Positions 34,564 through 44,539 of a stretch of DNA of 64,000 nt are shown in pieces. The notes beneath the pieces were generated by a model that saw only the letters and a program-made list of their open reading frames with translations, was not told the origin of the DNA and searched no databases. How positions within the stretch are numbered: the stretch's first letter is position 1; each line of letters opens with the position of its first letter. Position numbers and translations under genes: made by a program. Source of the stretch: Argonema galeatum A003/A1 (GTDB lineage: Bacteria; Cyanobacteriota; Cyanobacteriia; Cyanobacteriales; Aerosakkonemataceae); contig NZ_JAIQZM010000013.1 of the NCBI RefSeq assembly GCF_023333595.1, positions 94,619-158,618 of the forward strand. Reading direction: 5' to 3'.

Positions 34564-36807
34564 ATGGCTTTATTCTTTGGCACTGACACTAACGATACGC
34601 TCATCGGCACTCCAGAAGCCGACTTTATTTCAGGATATGCAGCCAATGACATCCTACAAGGCATTGAGGGGGATGACCAACTCAACGGCAACTCTCAAAA
34701 CGATACCATTTACGGTGGAATTGGCAATGATTTAGCACATGGAGGTCAAGATAACGACCTGATTTTTGGTGACATTGGCAACGACATTATTTACGGCGAC
34801 CTTGGTAACGATACGGGTTTTGGTGGCGATGGCGATGACTTGCTGTATGGTGACCAAGGGATAGAAGCTAATTTTGGCGGTAATGGCGACGACTTCCTGT
34901 TTGGTGATGCCGGGTTAGATACACTTTTTGGACTGGATGGCAATGATAGCCTCAATGGCGGTCAAGATGCAGATGTAGTTAATGGCAATCAGGGTAACGA
35001 TAACATTTCAGGGGGGAAAGGCAACGATATAGTTCGAGGCGGTCAAGGCAATGACCTGGTTTCGGGTGACCTTGGTGATGATTTTATTTATGGCGACATA
35101 GGGATAGATACTTTAACTGGAGGAGATGGTTTAGATACTTTCTTTCTCCGTAAAGGAATTGGCGGTGCGACTGTAGCTGAGGCGGATATTATTACCGACT
35201 ATGTGCATGGTGCAGATAAGATTGGGTTAATCGAAGGGTTAACTTTGTCAATTCTAAATGTCTTTTCAGCTACTGGGAATAATGCCGCCGATACGATTAT
35301 TCAGGATGCTGCTAACGGACAGTTTTTGGCAGTTTTGAAGGGGGTTAATCGCAGCACGATTGATGCTAGTGATTTTGTTGCTCCGGGTACGTTGGCGTTT
35401 GGTGGTACGAGTTTCCAGGTGAATGAGGATGGCACGCCAGTGACGGCGGTGACGGTGACGCGCAGCGATGGGTCTGATGGTGCGGTGAGTGTTGCGGTGA
35501 TTCCAAGTAATGGTACGGCAACTGCACCTGCTGACTATAACAATACGCCAGTTGTGGTGAATTTTGCGGCGGGAGAGACGAATAAGACGGTAACGATTCC
35601 CATCGTTGATGATACTCTGGCTGAGTATGCAGAGAAGATTAATTTAAGTTTGGGAAATGCTACTGGTGGCGCAACTATCGGGACACAAAATACTGCCTTT
35701 GTAGAGATTGTAGATAATGATGCTGTGTCTGTTCCGAAGTTGACTTTCCTCAACCCAACTCCGAACAACGAAGATCTCTTCGGCTCCTCGGTAGCGGCGG
35801 TGGGCAACAACGTTCTCATCGGGGCTCCGGGTGATGACACGGGCGCTCGTGATGCTGGGGCGGCGTACCTGTTTGACGGTACTACTGGGGCGCTGTTGCA
35901 GACCTTGACTCCGAACTACAGCAATAACTTCGGCAACTCAGTAGCGGCGGTCGGTAACAACGTCCTCATCGGGGCATCAGGAGCGGCGTACCTCTTCGAT
36001 GGTACTACCGGGGCGCTGTTGCAGACCTTCCTCAACCCGACTCCGGACTTTTACGATTATTTCGGCAACTCAGTAGCGGCGGTGGGTAACAATGTCCTCA
36101 TCGGGGCTCCGGGTGAGGACACAGGCGCTCCTTCTGCTGGGGCGGCGTACCTGTTTGACGGTACTACCGGGGCCCTGTTGCAGACCTTCCTCAACCCGAC
36201 TCCGAAGAGCTTCGATTATTTCGGCAACTCAGTAGCGGCGGTGGGCAACAACGTCCTCATCGGGGCACGTTTTGACGACTCAAGCATTACTCCTTATGCT
36301 GCTGGGGCGGCTTACCTGTTCGATGGCACTACCGGGGCCCTGTTGCGGACTTTTCTCCGCCCGACTCCGCAGACCTTCGCTAGCTTCGGCTACTCAGTAG
36401 CAGCAGTGGGCAACAACATCCTCATCGGGGCATCCGAAGACAACATGGCCACTATTATTGATGCTGGGGCGGCGTACCTGTTCGACGGCGCTACCGGAGC
36501 GCTGTTGCAGACCTTCCTCAACCCGACTCCGAGCAACGGCGATAACTTCGGCTACTCAGTAGCGGCAGGGGGCAACAATGTCCTCATCGGGGCATCTGGT
36601 GACGACACAGGCGCTCTTATTGATGCTGGGGCGGCGTACCTATTTGACGGTACTACTGGGGCGCTGTTGCGGACTTTCCTCAACCCGACTCTAAGCATCG
36701 CCGATAACTTCGGCAGCTCAGTGGCAGCGGTGGGCAACAACGTCCTTATCGGAGCATATGGGGACGACACCGGCGCTACTAATGCTGGGGCGGCGTACCT
36801 GTTCTAG
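34564..36807 (+). CDS. RTX, Calx-beta and seven-repeat beta-propeller surface protein
   Basis: The product has 747 residues. Residues 1-200 are RTX nonapeptides (GGxGNDxxxG). About 205-275 is the non-repetitive IIDYVHGADKIG-like end of the beta-roll domain. About 280-395 is a Calx-beta domain (FQVNEDGTPVTAVTVTRSDG, PADYNNT, VEIVDND). About 395-747 holds seven FG-GAP/integrin-type blades with the core FGxSVAAVGNNVLIGA and AGAAYLFDGTTGALL. The second blade lacks the GDDTG calcium loop. The protein ends AGAAYLF, with the missing last strand supplied by the first TFLNPTP, a typical propeller closure. It has no signal peptide, so type I secretion is likely. Role: calcium-dependent surface or adhesion protein, inferred. 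Confidence 0.88.
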   Translation: MALFFGTDTNDTLIGTPEADFISGYAANDILQGIEGDDQLNGNSQNDTIYGGIGNDLAHGGQDNDLIFGDIGNDIIYGDLGNDTGFGGDGDDLLYGDQGIEANFGGNGDDFLFGDAGLDTLFGLDGNDSLNGGQDADVVNGNQGNDNISGGKGNDIVRGGQGNDLVSGDLGDDFIYGDIGIDTLTGGDGLDTFFLRKGIGGATVAEADIITDYVHGADKIGLIEGLTLSILNVFSATGNNAADTIIQDAANGQFLAVLKGVNRSTIDASDFVAPGTLAFGGTSFQVNEDGTPVTAVTVTRSDGSDGAVSVAVIPSNGTATAPADYNNTPVVVNFAAGETNKTVTIPIVDDTLAEYAEKINLSLGNATGGATIGTQNTAFVEIVDNDAVSVPKLTFLNPTPNNEDLFGSSVAAVGNNVLIGAPGDDTGARDAGAAYLFDGTTGALLQTLTPNYSNNFGNSVAAVGNNVLIGASGAAYLFDGTTGALLQTFLNPTPDFYDYFGNSVAAVGNNVLIGAPGEDTGAPSAGAAYLFDGTTGALLQTFLNPTPKSFDYFGNSVAAVGNNVLIGARFDDSSITPYAAGAAYLFDGTTGALLRTFLRPTPQTFASFGYSVAAVGNNILIGASEDNMATIIDAGAAYLFDGATGALLQTFLNPTPSNGDNFGYSVAAGGNNVLIGASGDDTGALIDAGAAYLFDGTTGALLRTFLNPTLSIADNFGSSVAAVGNNVLIGAYGDDTGATNAGAAYLF

Positions 36808-36824
36808 CGAAAGATGACAAAGCG

Positions 36825-36865
36825 AAAAAGGCAAAAGTCAAGATAATCTTCACTTCTGCCTTTTT
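36825..36865. terminator. Bidirectional terminator between convergent genes
   Basis: AAAAAGGCA (36825-36833) pairs with TGCCTTTTT (36857-36865), and the stem extends inward by AAGT/ACTT after one mismatch. A-tract and T-tract flanks allow termination from both the RTX-propeller gene and the helicase gene. Confidence 0.8.
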
Positions 36866-36884
36866 ACTTTTTCCTTTTTACCTA

Positions 36885-38363
36885 TTAGTTACCAAGTTCG
36901 ACTTTGGGTGATTCGGCGATGCGAGTACGCTTGCTCAGCCGGGGCTTGGAACTTGTCGAGAAGTCTTCATCACCGTAGTCGTCTGAGATTTTAGAACGCT
37001 TGTTGAGCCGGGGTTTGGGAGTGTCTGAAGGAATTTCTTCCTCGGCACTGTATTTTTCAGACCGCATCCAAGCGGGACGAGTCTGATCGTAAGCCATTTG
37101 CAGGGCAGCAGCTGCGATCGCATGAGCGTCGTATTCTTCGCCCAATTCGGCTACCAGGGGTAGGAAGGAAGCCATCCGTTCGCCAGACAATGCTTCGCGC
37201 ACTTTAGATTGCAGCTTCTCTAGCTGACGCCCTTCAATTTGCGATCGCGTTGGAATCGAGCGAATGAACAAAGTTTGACGCACGTGCCGCTCAATTAGCT
37301 TCAGTTTGCGCCGATCCATCGGCTCGATCAGCGAAATTGCCGTTCCTTCTTTTCCGGCACGTCCGGTGCGTCCGATCCGGTGGACGTAGCTTTCCACGCT
37401 ATCCGGCAAGTCGTAGTTGATCACGTGGGTGAGGTCATCCACATCCAATCCCCGCGCGGCGATATCGGTTGCAACTACCAAACGCACTTGCTTGTTGCGG
37501 AAGCGCTGTAACAACCGTTCCCGCGCTTGTTGGTTGAGGTCGCCGTGATATTCATCTACACTGTGTCCGGCTGATTGCAGTTGGTTGGTGAGTTCGGCTG
37601 CGGCCCGCCGGGTGCGGACGAAGATTAAACCTGTTTCGGGGTCTTCCAGTTCCAAAATCGGCTGTAAGGCGCGTGCTTTACTCCAGCCACGGGGCACCAT
37701 GTAAGCGACTTGATTGATCTGCTTGGGTGCGGCTTTGGGCTGTTCTACGGTGACTGTGACGGGCGATCGCAAGAATTTGGCTACCAATTCGCGAATCGCT
37801 GGCGGCATTGTTGCGGAGAAAAATGCCGTCTGGCGTTCAGGTGGTACTTGTTTGAGGATTTTTTCTACATCGTCGATAAAGCCCATGCTCAGCATTTCAT
37901 CGGCTTCATCCAACACTAGCCAGCTAACGTGGTTAAGTTTGAGATCTTTTCGTTCTAGCAGATCCAGCACTCGTCCCGGCGTTCCCACAATTACGTGGAC
38001 GCCTTGTTGCAGGCGGCGGATTTGGCGATCGATTGATTGACCGCCGTACACTGGCAGAATCCACAATTTGCGATCGACTTTGAACTCGCGGATCGCTTCG
38101 GAAACTTGCATTGCTAACTCGCGAGTCGGCGTCAAAATCAGCGCTTGAACTGCATTCAGATTAAGATCGAGCCGCTCCAAAATCGGCAGGGAAAATGCCG
38201 CTGTTTTGCCTGTTCCCGTCTGAGATTGACCTACCATATCCCGTCCGGCCAGCAACTGAGGAATTGCTTGTGCTTGAATCGCCGTGGGAGTCGTCAGTCC
38301 TAATTCTTCGAGATGTTGGACACGCGCGTCTGAAAGACCTAATGATTTGAAAGTTAGAGTCAT
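36885..38363 (-). CDS. crhR: DEAD-box RNA helicase (CrhR type)
   Basis: The product has 492 residues. All helicase motifs are present: Q motif TPTAIQAQAIP, SQTGTGKT, PTRELA, TPGR, DEAD, SAT, ATDIAARGLD and HRIGRTGRAG. After the core comes the C-terminal region typical of cyanobacterial CrhR (RMASFLPLVAEL, then AIAAAALQM), and a basic Ser/Lys/Arg tail with three repeats of KPRLxKRxxI. CrhR remodels RNA and is redox- and cold-regulated in Synechocystis. Whether regulation is conserved here is not visible. Confidence 0.9.
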   Translation of the reverse strand: MTLTFKSLGLSDARVQHLEELGLTTPTAIQAQAIPQLLAGRDMVGQSQTGTGKTAAFSLPILERLDLNLNAVQALILTPTRELAMQVSEAIREFKVDRKLWILPVYGGQSIDRQIRRLQQGVHVIVGTPGRVLDLLERKDLKLNHVSWLVLDEADEMLSMGFIDDVEKILKQVPPERQTAFFSATMPPAIRELVAKFLRSPVTVTVEQPKAAPKQINQVAYMVPRGWSKARALQPILELEDPETGLIFVRTRRAAAELTNQLQSAGHSVDEYHGDLNQQARERLLQRFRNKQVRLVVATDIAARGLDVDDLTHVINYDLPDSVESYVHRIGRTGRAGKEGTAISLIEPMDRRKLKLIERHVRQTLFIRSIPTRSQIEGRQLEKLQSKVREALSGERMASFLPLVAELGEEYDAHAIAAAALQMAYDQTRPAWMRSEKYSAEEEIPSDTPKPRLNKRSKISDDYGDEDFSTSSKPRLSKRTRIAESPKVELGN

Positions 38364-38511
38364 TTAGTGATCGGTTGTTTGTTGTTAGTTGATATTTGTT
38401 AATTGCTAATTGGTAATTGCTAAGTAAATTTCTGATTTCATATTTCAGATTTAGAATTGAATTTTTCAATCTCCCATCTGACATCTAAAATCACCCATTT
38501 CCTCTTACCAG

Positions 38512-39849
38512 TTAGCTAATCGTATGACCGTATAGGTCGTAGGTGTCCGCGTCTTGGATAACCACTGGCACGATAGTTCCCAGTTGGGCATTTCCTTTGA
38601 CGTAGACCAATCCATCCACTTCTGGTGAAAACCTCGCTGAACGCCCTATTAAATCCCCAGTCTCTGGGTGTTCCTGCTCAATTAGGACATCAACTACCTT
38701 CCCTACTTCCGCTTTATTCTTCTTTAGGGATATAGGCTGCTGGATTTGCATCAGCGCCTCCCGGCGCTTATCCATTACCGATTGGGGTAATTGATTTGGC
38801 AACTTGTAAGCAGGAGTTTCCTCTTCTGGAGAAAACGTAAATACTCCTACATGGTCAAACTCGTGGCGGACGACGAACTGCACCAAGCTATCGAAGTGCG
38901 CGTCTGTTTCTCCTGGATACCCGACAATAAACGTGGTACGCAGAATTGCCTCTGGCAACGCCTCTTTTATTTTATCAATTATTTTGTCATTTACCTGACC
39001 CTGCCAAGGGCGGTTCATGGCACGGAGTATTTCCGGATGGGAATGCTGTAAGGGCAGATCCAGGTATGGCAGAATGTTAGGCGTTTCCTGGATTGCCTGA
39101 ATCACGGCGGTACTCAGACCTGTAGGATAGGCGTAGTGCATCCGAATCCACGGAATGTCCACCTTTCCTAAAGCCCGCAGCAGTTCCGCTAAGCTAGGCT
39201 CACCGTAGATATCTATACCATAGTTTGTGGTGATTTGGGAAATCAAAATGATTTCTTTTACACCTTCTGCGGCTAGATTTTCGGCTTCTCTGACAATGGA
39301 TTCGATCGTGCGCGATCGCTGGTCTCCCCGCAAATGGGGAATAATGCAAAAAGCACATCGGTAATCGCACCCTTCCGCTACCCGCAGGTAAGCTACAGCT
39401 TCTGGTGTGGTACGGTAGCGCGGCGTCGTCTCATCTGCGATGTAAGTTGGTTGAGCGGAAACCTGTTTAACTCGGAAACCTGCTTCCACTTGCGTAATTA
39501 CATCTACTATTTTGTGGTAATCCCCTGTTCCCACTACAGCAACCGCTTCCGGCAGCTCATCCAGTAGTTGCGCCTGGAAGTGCTGCGCCATACAGCCGGT
39601 GATAACAATTTTTTTATTAGCTTCCGCCAAATCTACCAGGGTACGCACGGATTCCTCTCGTGCTGCCTGGATAAAGCTGCAAGTGTTAACGATGACGTAA
39701 TCAGCTAATTCTTCGTTGGTATCAACCTGGTAACCTGCTTCCACCAGCAGGCCCAACATATGTTCTGTGTCTATACGGTTTTTTTCACAACCCAGGTGGG
39801 AGATGGCAATTGTTGGCTTTTGGCCTATTACAGATTGAGGCATTAGCAA
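38512..39849 (-). CDS. rimO: Ribosomal protein S12 methylthiotransferase RimO
   Basis: The product has 445 residues. The N-terminal MTTase domain has its three cluster-binding Cys in LGCEKNR, NTCSF and GCMAQH. The radical-SAM core has CDYRCAFC (CxxxCxxC) and RGDQRSR. The C-terminal TRAM domain runs from about 375 to 445. The combination HLGCEKN with IPHLRG is characteristic of RimO rather than MiaB. It installs a methylthio group on an Asp of S12, using two Fe-S clusters. It lies 148 bases upstream of crhR on the same strand, with no clear terminator between them. Confidence 0.95.
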   Translation of the reverse strand: MLMPQSVIGQKPTIAISHLGCEKNRIDTEHMLGLLVEAGYQVDTNEELADYVIVNTCSFIQAAREESVRTLVDLAEANKKIVITGCMAQHFQAQLLDELPEAVAVVGTGDYHKIVDVITQVEAGFRVKQVSAQPTYIADETTPRYRTTPEAVAYLRVAEGCDYRCAFCIIPHLRGDQRSRTIESIVREAENLAAEGVKEIILISQITTNYGIDIYGEPSLAELLRALGKVDIPWIRMHYAYPTGLSTAVIQAIQETPNILPYLDLPLQHSHPEILRAMNRPWQGQVNDKIIDKIKEALPEAILRTTFIVGYPGETDAHFDSLVQFVVRHEFDHVGVFTFSPEEETPAYKLPNQLPQSVMDKRREALMQIQQPISLKKNKAEVGKVVDVLIEQEHPETGDLIGRSARFSPEVDGLVYVKGNAQLGTIVPVVIQDADTYDLYGHTIS

Positions 39850-40371
39850 ATTGAGAAAGGTCTGTCAGGTCGTTCGTGGTCGCGCTACGCTGGCGTTACG
39901 GCTGATATTTTTGTAACCGTATTGCTTCGCTGGTAGGCGATCGGCAACGGCGCGATAGATTGCTTCCTCCAACACGCTACTGCAATAAGCAAGCTTAGCA
40001 AGGGTTGAGGAGATCGCGTAGCCCATCATACAGGGTAGGTTGGCCTACGCCTTAGAGCAATCGCACCGATGTCAGTAATTTGAATGATAACGCAAAATTT
40101 ACAATCTCAACATAATTCTAAACAAATATTTTTTTTGTCTGGTTTGCCCCATTGACCACCCCGATGGTCAGATCGGCGTTGTCAGGACATCAACCCTGTT
40201 AAGATAAGTCAAAGGAATCCCTTAAAACATGAGATTTCTTGAGTCGCCCTACTGCATCGAATCTCTACCATTTTTATTTGGTAGATACATTGGGATAATT
40301 GCTTGACAAAAGTACCAAAATGTGCTAGTGACGGTTGACTGACTTTGCCGCCGAGTCGGAATGGTAAACAG
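39850..40371. other. Divergent intergenic region, rimO/btpA
   Basis: This 522-base gap has no plausible coding sequence. It shows a TGACCA-CCCCGA-TGGTCA palindrome (40153-40170), a competing CCGAT/ATCGG pairing beside it, and degenerate repeat-like sequence near 39880-39905 (GTCGCGCTACGCTGGCG). Promoters for both genes must lie here. I cannot place them with confidence. Confidence 0.5.
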
Positions 40372-41220
40372 GTGGACTTGAAACAGATTTTCAAAACGCA
40401 GCATCCCATTATTGGAGTCGTTCATTTATTGCCGCTACCCACATCGCCCCGCTGGGGGGGTAGCCTGAAAGCAGCGATCGATCGCGCCGAGCAGGAGGCA
40501 ACGGCCTTAGCTTCGGGGGGCGTCGATGGCATCATGGTAGAAAATTTTTTCGATGCGCCGTTTACAAACAGCCAAGTAGACCCAGCAGTGGTAAGTTCCA
40601 TGACGGTGATTGTCTCTAGGCTGATGAATTTGATCGCGCTGCCAGTGGGGATCAACGTTTTACGTAACGACGCTCGCAGTGCAATGGCGATCGCATCCTG
40701 CGTTAAAGCCCAGTTTATCCGCGTCAACGTCCTAACCGGCGTCATGGCCACAGACCAAGGATTGATTGAAGGACAGGCGCATCAACTGCTCCGCTATCGG
40801 CGCGAGTTAGGCAGCGATGTCAAAATCTTGGCAGACGTTTTGGTGAAACACGCACGGCCTCTGGGTTCCCCCAATCTTACCGTAGCCGTGCAAGATACCA
40901 TTGAGCGGGGTTTAGCAGACGCCGTAATCTTGTCAGGCTGGGCAACTGGCAGCCCCCCTAGTTTAGAAGATTTGGAACTAGCTAGGGCGGCAGCAAACGG
41001 GACGCCGGTATTTATCGGCAGCGGTGCCAACTGGGAAAATATTTCTACACTGATACAGGCAGCTGACGGTGCGATCGTCTCCAGTTCCCTCAAGCGCCAC
41101 GGACGCCGCGACCAACCAGTCGATCCGATTCGCGTCAGCCAATTTGTCGAAGCAATGCAACGCAGCGTGTCCGCTAAATCTCAGCCTCAGCCCTCGAAGG
41201 AGGTTAAACTACATTTGTGA
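40372..41220 (+). CDS. btpA: Photosystem I biogenesis protein BtpA
   Basis: The product has 282 residues from the GTG at 40372, which gives MDLKQIFKTQHPIIGVVHLLPLP, the usual BtpA start; a TTG nine codons earlier is possible. It is a TIM-barrel-like family with GGVDGIMVENFFDAPF, ILADVLVKHARPLG and GSGANWENI. In Synechocystis BtpA stabilises PSI reaction-centre proteins on the thylakoid surface, notably in the cold. The neighbour 115 bases downstream is a VKOR-type thiol oxidase, also linked elsewhere to photosystem assembly. Confidence 0.9.
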   Translation: MDLKQIFKTQHPIIGVVHLLPLPTSPRWGGSLKAAIDRAEQEATALASGGVDGIMVENFFDAPFTNSQVDPAVVSSMTVIVSRLMNLIALPVGINVLRNDARSAMAIASCVKAQFIRVNVLTGVMATDQGLIEGQAHQLLRYRRELGSDVKILADVLVKHARPLGSPNLTVAVQDTIERGLADAVILSGWATGSPPSLEDLELARAAANGTPVFIGSGANWENISTLIQAADGAIVSSSLKRHGRRDQPVDPIRVSQFVEAMQRSVSAKSQPQPSKEVKLHL

Positions 41221-41334
41221 ACTCGATCTGCTCGATCGAACCAGATCGGTTTAGGCTGCATGGGTCAAAATGGGATAGAAATCCTTGGCAAAGTAATAGC
41301 CAGATTGCACCAGATAGCAACGTTTTAAAATTTT

Positions 41335-42279
41335 ATGACTCGCCGACGTTCTACACCCTGGATTCATCGCTGGTCTCGTTATCTGATCGCAGCGATCGCC
41401 GTTTTAGGTATCCTAGACACAGCTTACTTAACCCTAGTTGAGTGGGGCGTGATAAAAGAAGCCCTCTGCCCCACAGCTGGTGCCATCAACTGCAACGCTG
41501 TCCTACAGAGCAATTATGCCAAAATTTTTGGCCTGCCCCTCTCGTTGTTTGGTTTGCTAGGCTACGCTGGTATGGCCGCTCTTGCATTAGCTCCTCTGCC
41601 TTTAGATCCACAAGAACAGAAAGGTCTGCGTTCTCAGGTGGAAAAATGGACTTGGCTGGGGCTATTTGCGGGTGCAACCGCAATGCTCTTCTTCAGCGGC
41701 TATCTCTTTTATCTAATGGCCTTTGAGATCAAGGCGTTTTGTCTGTACTGTCTCGCCTCGGCAGTATTCTCAATTGCTTTATTCGTAATTACCATAATAG
41801 GTCACGCTTGGGAAGATCTAGGACAGCTCTTTTTTACCGGCATTGTCGTGGGGATGGTGGCGCTGATTGGCACCCTGGGCCTTTATGCTAGCGCTAAAGC
41901 ACCCACCGCTGGTGGTGATTCCACTGGTGTGGAAGTTGGCTTTACGATTCAAAACTCCTCTGGCCCAGCAGAAATAGCTTTAGCGCGTCATCTCACACAG
42001 GCGGGTGCAAAAGAGTACGGTGCTTACTGGTGTCCGCACTGCCACGAGCAAAAAGAATTGTTTGGCAAAGAAGCTGCTGCGGAATTCAATTACGTTGAGT
42101 GTGACCCCAAGGGCAAAAATCCTCGTCCAAACCTCTGCCAAGCGGCTAATATCAAAGGCTATCCAACTTGGGAAATTAACGGCCAGTTCTATGAGGGCGT
42201 GCAATCGTTGGATAAACTTGCCGATTTAACAGGCTATAAGGGACCTCGCAACTTTAAAAATCCTATTCCAGGGAGTTAG
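41335..42279 (+). CDS. Vitamin K epoxide reductase-thioredoxin fusion
   Basis: The product has 314 residues. The N-terminal VKOR domain (about 15-185) has four or five helices, the loop cysteines (ALCPTAGAINCNAV) and the active site CLYC. The C-terminal thioredoxin-like domain (about 205-314) has YWCPHCHEQK and a cis-Pro region GYPTWEINGQ. This is the cyanobacterial/LTO1 form that makes disulfides in the thylakoid lumen or periplasm using quinone. It has complete ends and is followed by a strong terminator. Confidence 0.93.
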   Translation: MTRRRSTPWIHRWSRYLIAAIAVLGILDTAYLTLVEWGVIKEALCPTAGAINCNAVLQSNYAKIFGLPLSLFGLLGYAGMAALALAPLPLDPQEQKGLRSQVEKWTWLGLFAGATAMLFFSGYLFYLMAFEIKAFCLYCLASAVFSIALFVITIIGHAWEDLGQLFFTGIVVGMVALIGTLGLYASAKAPTAGGDSTGVEVGFTIQNSSGPAEIALARHLTQAGAKEYGAYWCPHCHEQKELFGKEAAAEFNYVECDPKGKNPRPNLCQAANIKGYPTWEINGQFYEGVQSLDKLADLTGYKGPRNFKNPIPGS

Positions 42280-42314
42280 CAGTTCAAAAACGGCAATTTT
42301 TGTGTAACATTTTG

Positions 42315-42351
42315 ATACTCCTAAAGCTTCTAGCTGTGGGAGTATTTTTTT
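42315..42351 (+). terminator. Rho-independent terminator of VKOR gene
   Basis: ATACTCC and GGAGTAT (42315-42321 and 42339-42345) enclose an inner AGCT-TCT-AGCT pairing and are followed by a run of T at 42345-42351. It lies 36 bases past the VKOR stop. Confidence 0.88.
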
Positions 42352-42763
42352 GTCTGTTACGTATTTCCACGCAAGAGTCATTCGATTTTGGATGAAAGGA
42401 TTATCGCCACGACTGCAAGCCGCTGTAACTGGGGGGATTAGATCCTTGACGCCAAGTCCCTTGATGACCGATCGATATTCTCTCCCACTCCCACTCCTCC
42501 AAACTCCAGGACTTGCTTCATCTCTACTTAACAAGTTCTGGCAAAAACGCCAGCAAATTTAAAGATTCAGTAAAGACAGTAATAACACATAGCCATATTT
42601 TGTACGGGTTAGTTATCATTTCCGAAGATTTACTGATTTAACATTGCTACTACTTACGTAATTCCAAAGACAATACTTAGTAGCAAACTAACGTTGATGA
42701 CAAAATTTACACCTAAGATCGCCAAAGTAAAAATCCAAGTTGATACCTTTCATCCATAGAACT
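42352..42763. other. Intergenic region upstream of first phosphatase-superfamily gene
   Basis: About 410 bases without a credible gene. A 70-codon frame at 42350-42562 has low-complexity composition and no ribosome site. From 42560 the DNA becomes A/T-rich and presumably contains the promoter of the 42764 gene. No copy of the 45125/51047 upstream element is present here. Confidence 0.5.
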
Positions 42764-44431
42764 ATGAAACGCCCCGTTATTGCTATTGGTTTGGATGCCG
42801 CCGACCCAGTTATGTTGGAAAATTGGATGTCTCAGGGACATCTAAAAAATCTGCGTCGTTTACGCGAACAGGGAGCATTTACTCACCTAGATACCTTCGA
42901 TTACTACAGAGCAGAAACGCCGTGGACAACTTTTTTAACAGGTTGTTCGCCTGAGAAAACTGGGTATTGGGCACCCGTAAAACTTCAGGAAGGTACTTAT
43001 GACGTAAAAGAAGTTAACGCCTACGATTTTAGCGAGTTTCCACCATTCTATGCCTTGGGGGAAAAGTATCGGGTAGCGGTATTTGATATGCCTCAGTCGT
43101 CGCTATCAGACGAAGTGAATGGGGTACAGGTTTTAGCTTGGGGGGCGCACTCTCCGCTGACGCCCAGTCATTCTCAACCCGCAGGACTTTTAGATGAGCT
43201 AATTAGCAAGCACGGCGAGCATCCTACGCTCAATAAAGATAATGCAAACACAATGGATGTGGATGCCCTAACCCGTCTTAAGAAAAACATGGAAATCGGG
43301 ATTTCCAGGCGTGCTGCGATTTGTCAGGATCTATTGCAGCGGGATAATTGGGATTTATTTTTGACTATCTTTGGCGAAACCCATTCTGCGGGACATTATC
43401 TGTGGCATTTGAGCGAGACGACGGATCATCCTCTCTACGAGTCTGTGGGATCTCAGTACAAAGGTGACGCGCTGCTGGAAGTTTTTGAAGCTATAGATAA
43501 AGCGATCGGCGAAATGCTCACCAAAGCACCAAAAGATGCTAACGTGGTAGTCTTTGCGGCTCACGGCATGGGATCGAATGTGATGGATCTCCCCAGTATG
43601 GTGTTTTTGCCGGAGTTGATGTACAGATTCAGTTTTCCAGGAAAATTTGGTCTGGCGCGGGGTAAAGCGGGAACGACTCCGGGAGCGCCAATTACCGGCG
43701 AACGTGCGAAAAAGTGCTGGCTGAGAGCGGTTTGGAATTTAAAACACGACTCACCGATAAAAATGTTTTTGAGAGCAAATCTGCCTCTCAAAGTATTTAA
43801 TCGCCTGGAGTCGCTTTTTGGCCTTCGCCAAGAACCAGATTTAGTTTCGCCTTTCGATTTGCTCTCCCAGTCGGAGCCCCAATATTTTCAACCAGCACTT
43901 TGGTACAGACCGTTCTGGTCGCAAATGAAAGCGTTTGCGTTACCTAGCTATTCGGAAGGGTATGTCCGCATTAATTTACAGGGACGCGAACCGAATGGAA
44001 TAGTAGCACCGTCTGAGTACAATGCGGTTTGCGATGAATTGAGCGAATTGCTTTACGACTTGAAAGATGGTCGCACGGGTAAGCCTATGGTGCAAAAAAT
44101 TATGCGTACTAGGCAAAGTCCAACTGATTCCGATCCAAAATTGCCTGATGCTGACCTTGTGATTATCTGGCAAGACGACTATACCACCGATGTGGTTGAT
44201 AGTGGCGACCTGGGACGCATTGGGCCTGTTCCCTTTCATCGCACCGGAAGCCATCGCGCTAGAGGATTTTTGCTAGCTCAAGGGCCAGACTTTCCGGCTG
44301 ATTCCGATCTGCCTCTAGGTCATGCTCTGGATTTGGCTCCTACTATCTTGGACTTGATGGGAGCTAGTATTCCCGAACACTGTGAAGGCAAGTCTATGGT
44401 GCGTAAAGCGGTGGCTGGGTTAGTTGTGTAG
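42764..44431 (+). CDS. Alkaline phosphatase superfamily / type I phosphodiesterase-like protein
   Basis: The product has 555 residues, starting at ATG 42764 (MKRPVIAIGLDAADP), in register with its paralogue at 45309; a TTG eight codons earlier is less likely. Family features are the metal Asp in GLDAADP, the nucleophile region PWTTFLTG, GETHSAGHYLWH, and HRTGSHRARGF near the end. The usual DHG metal motif reads AAHG here (VVVFAAHGMG). The reaction could be phosphodiester or pyrophosphate cleavage on a lipid-linked or nucleotide-sugar substrate. The exact substrate is unknown. It opens the second polysaccharide region. Confidence 0.83.
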   Translation: MKRPVIAIGLDAADPVMLENWMSQGHLKNLRRLREQGAFTHLDTFDYYRAETPWTTFLTGCSPEKTGYWAPVKLQEGTYDVKEVNAYDFSEFPPFYALGEKYRVAVFDMPQSSLSDEVNGVQVLAWGAHSPLTPSHSQPAGLLDELISKHGEHPTLNKDNANTMDVDALTRLKKNMEIGISRRAAICQDLLQRDNWDLFLTIFGETHSAGHYLWHLSETTDHPLYESVGSQYKGDALLEVFEAIDKAIGEMLTKAPKDANVVVFAAHGMGSNVMDLPSMVFLPELMYRFSFPGKFGLARGKAGTTPGAPITGERAKKCWLRAVWNLKHDSPIKMFLRANLPLKVFNRLESLFGLRQEPDLVSPFDLLSQSEPQYFQPALWYRPFWSQMKAFALPSYSEGYVRINLQGREPNGIVAPSEYNAVCDELSELLYDLKDGRTGKPMVQKIMRTRQSPTDSDPKLPDADLVIIWQDDYTTDVVDSGDLGRIGPVPFHRTGSHRARGFLLAQGPDFPADSDLPLGHALDLAPTILDLMGASIPEHCEGKSMVRKAVAGLVV

Positions 44432-44489
44432 ACACAGAGAATGCGATCGCGTCCGCTAAATCCTACTCTGTGTCTGCGATCGTATTCTC
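44431..44489. other. Interleaved inverted repeats (A-B-A'-B' order)
   Basis: GACACAGAG (44431-44439) pairs with CTCTGTGTC (44466-44474). GAGAATGCGATCGC (44437-44450) pairs, with one mismatch, with GCGATCGTATTCTC (44476-44489). The two pairings interleave, so the RNA could form either hairpin or a pseudoknot-like fold. It sits immediately at the stop codon of the preceding gene. Confidence 0.6.
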
Positions 44490-44539
44490 ATTCCCAAGAC
44501 CGATGTAGAGTCAAGGGAAGCATCGGAAAATAGAGTGCT

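Noticed and set aside
40209..40409. 66-codon minus-strand frame over the start of btpA
   Set aside because: Antisense to the conserved btpA start; no ribosome site or motif.
42350..42562. 70-codon plus-strand frame after the VKOR terminator
   Set aside because: Starts within the terminator T-tract, has no ribosome site and no recognisable sequence.
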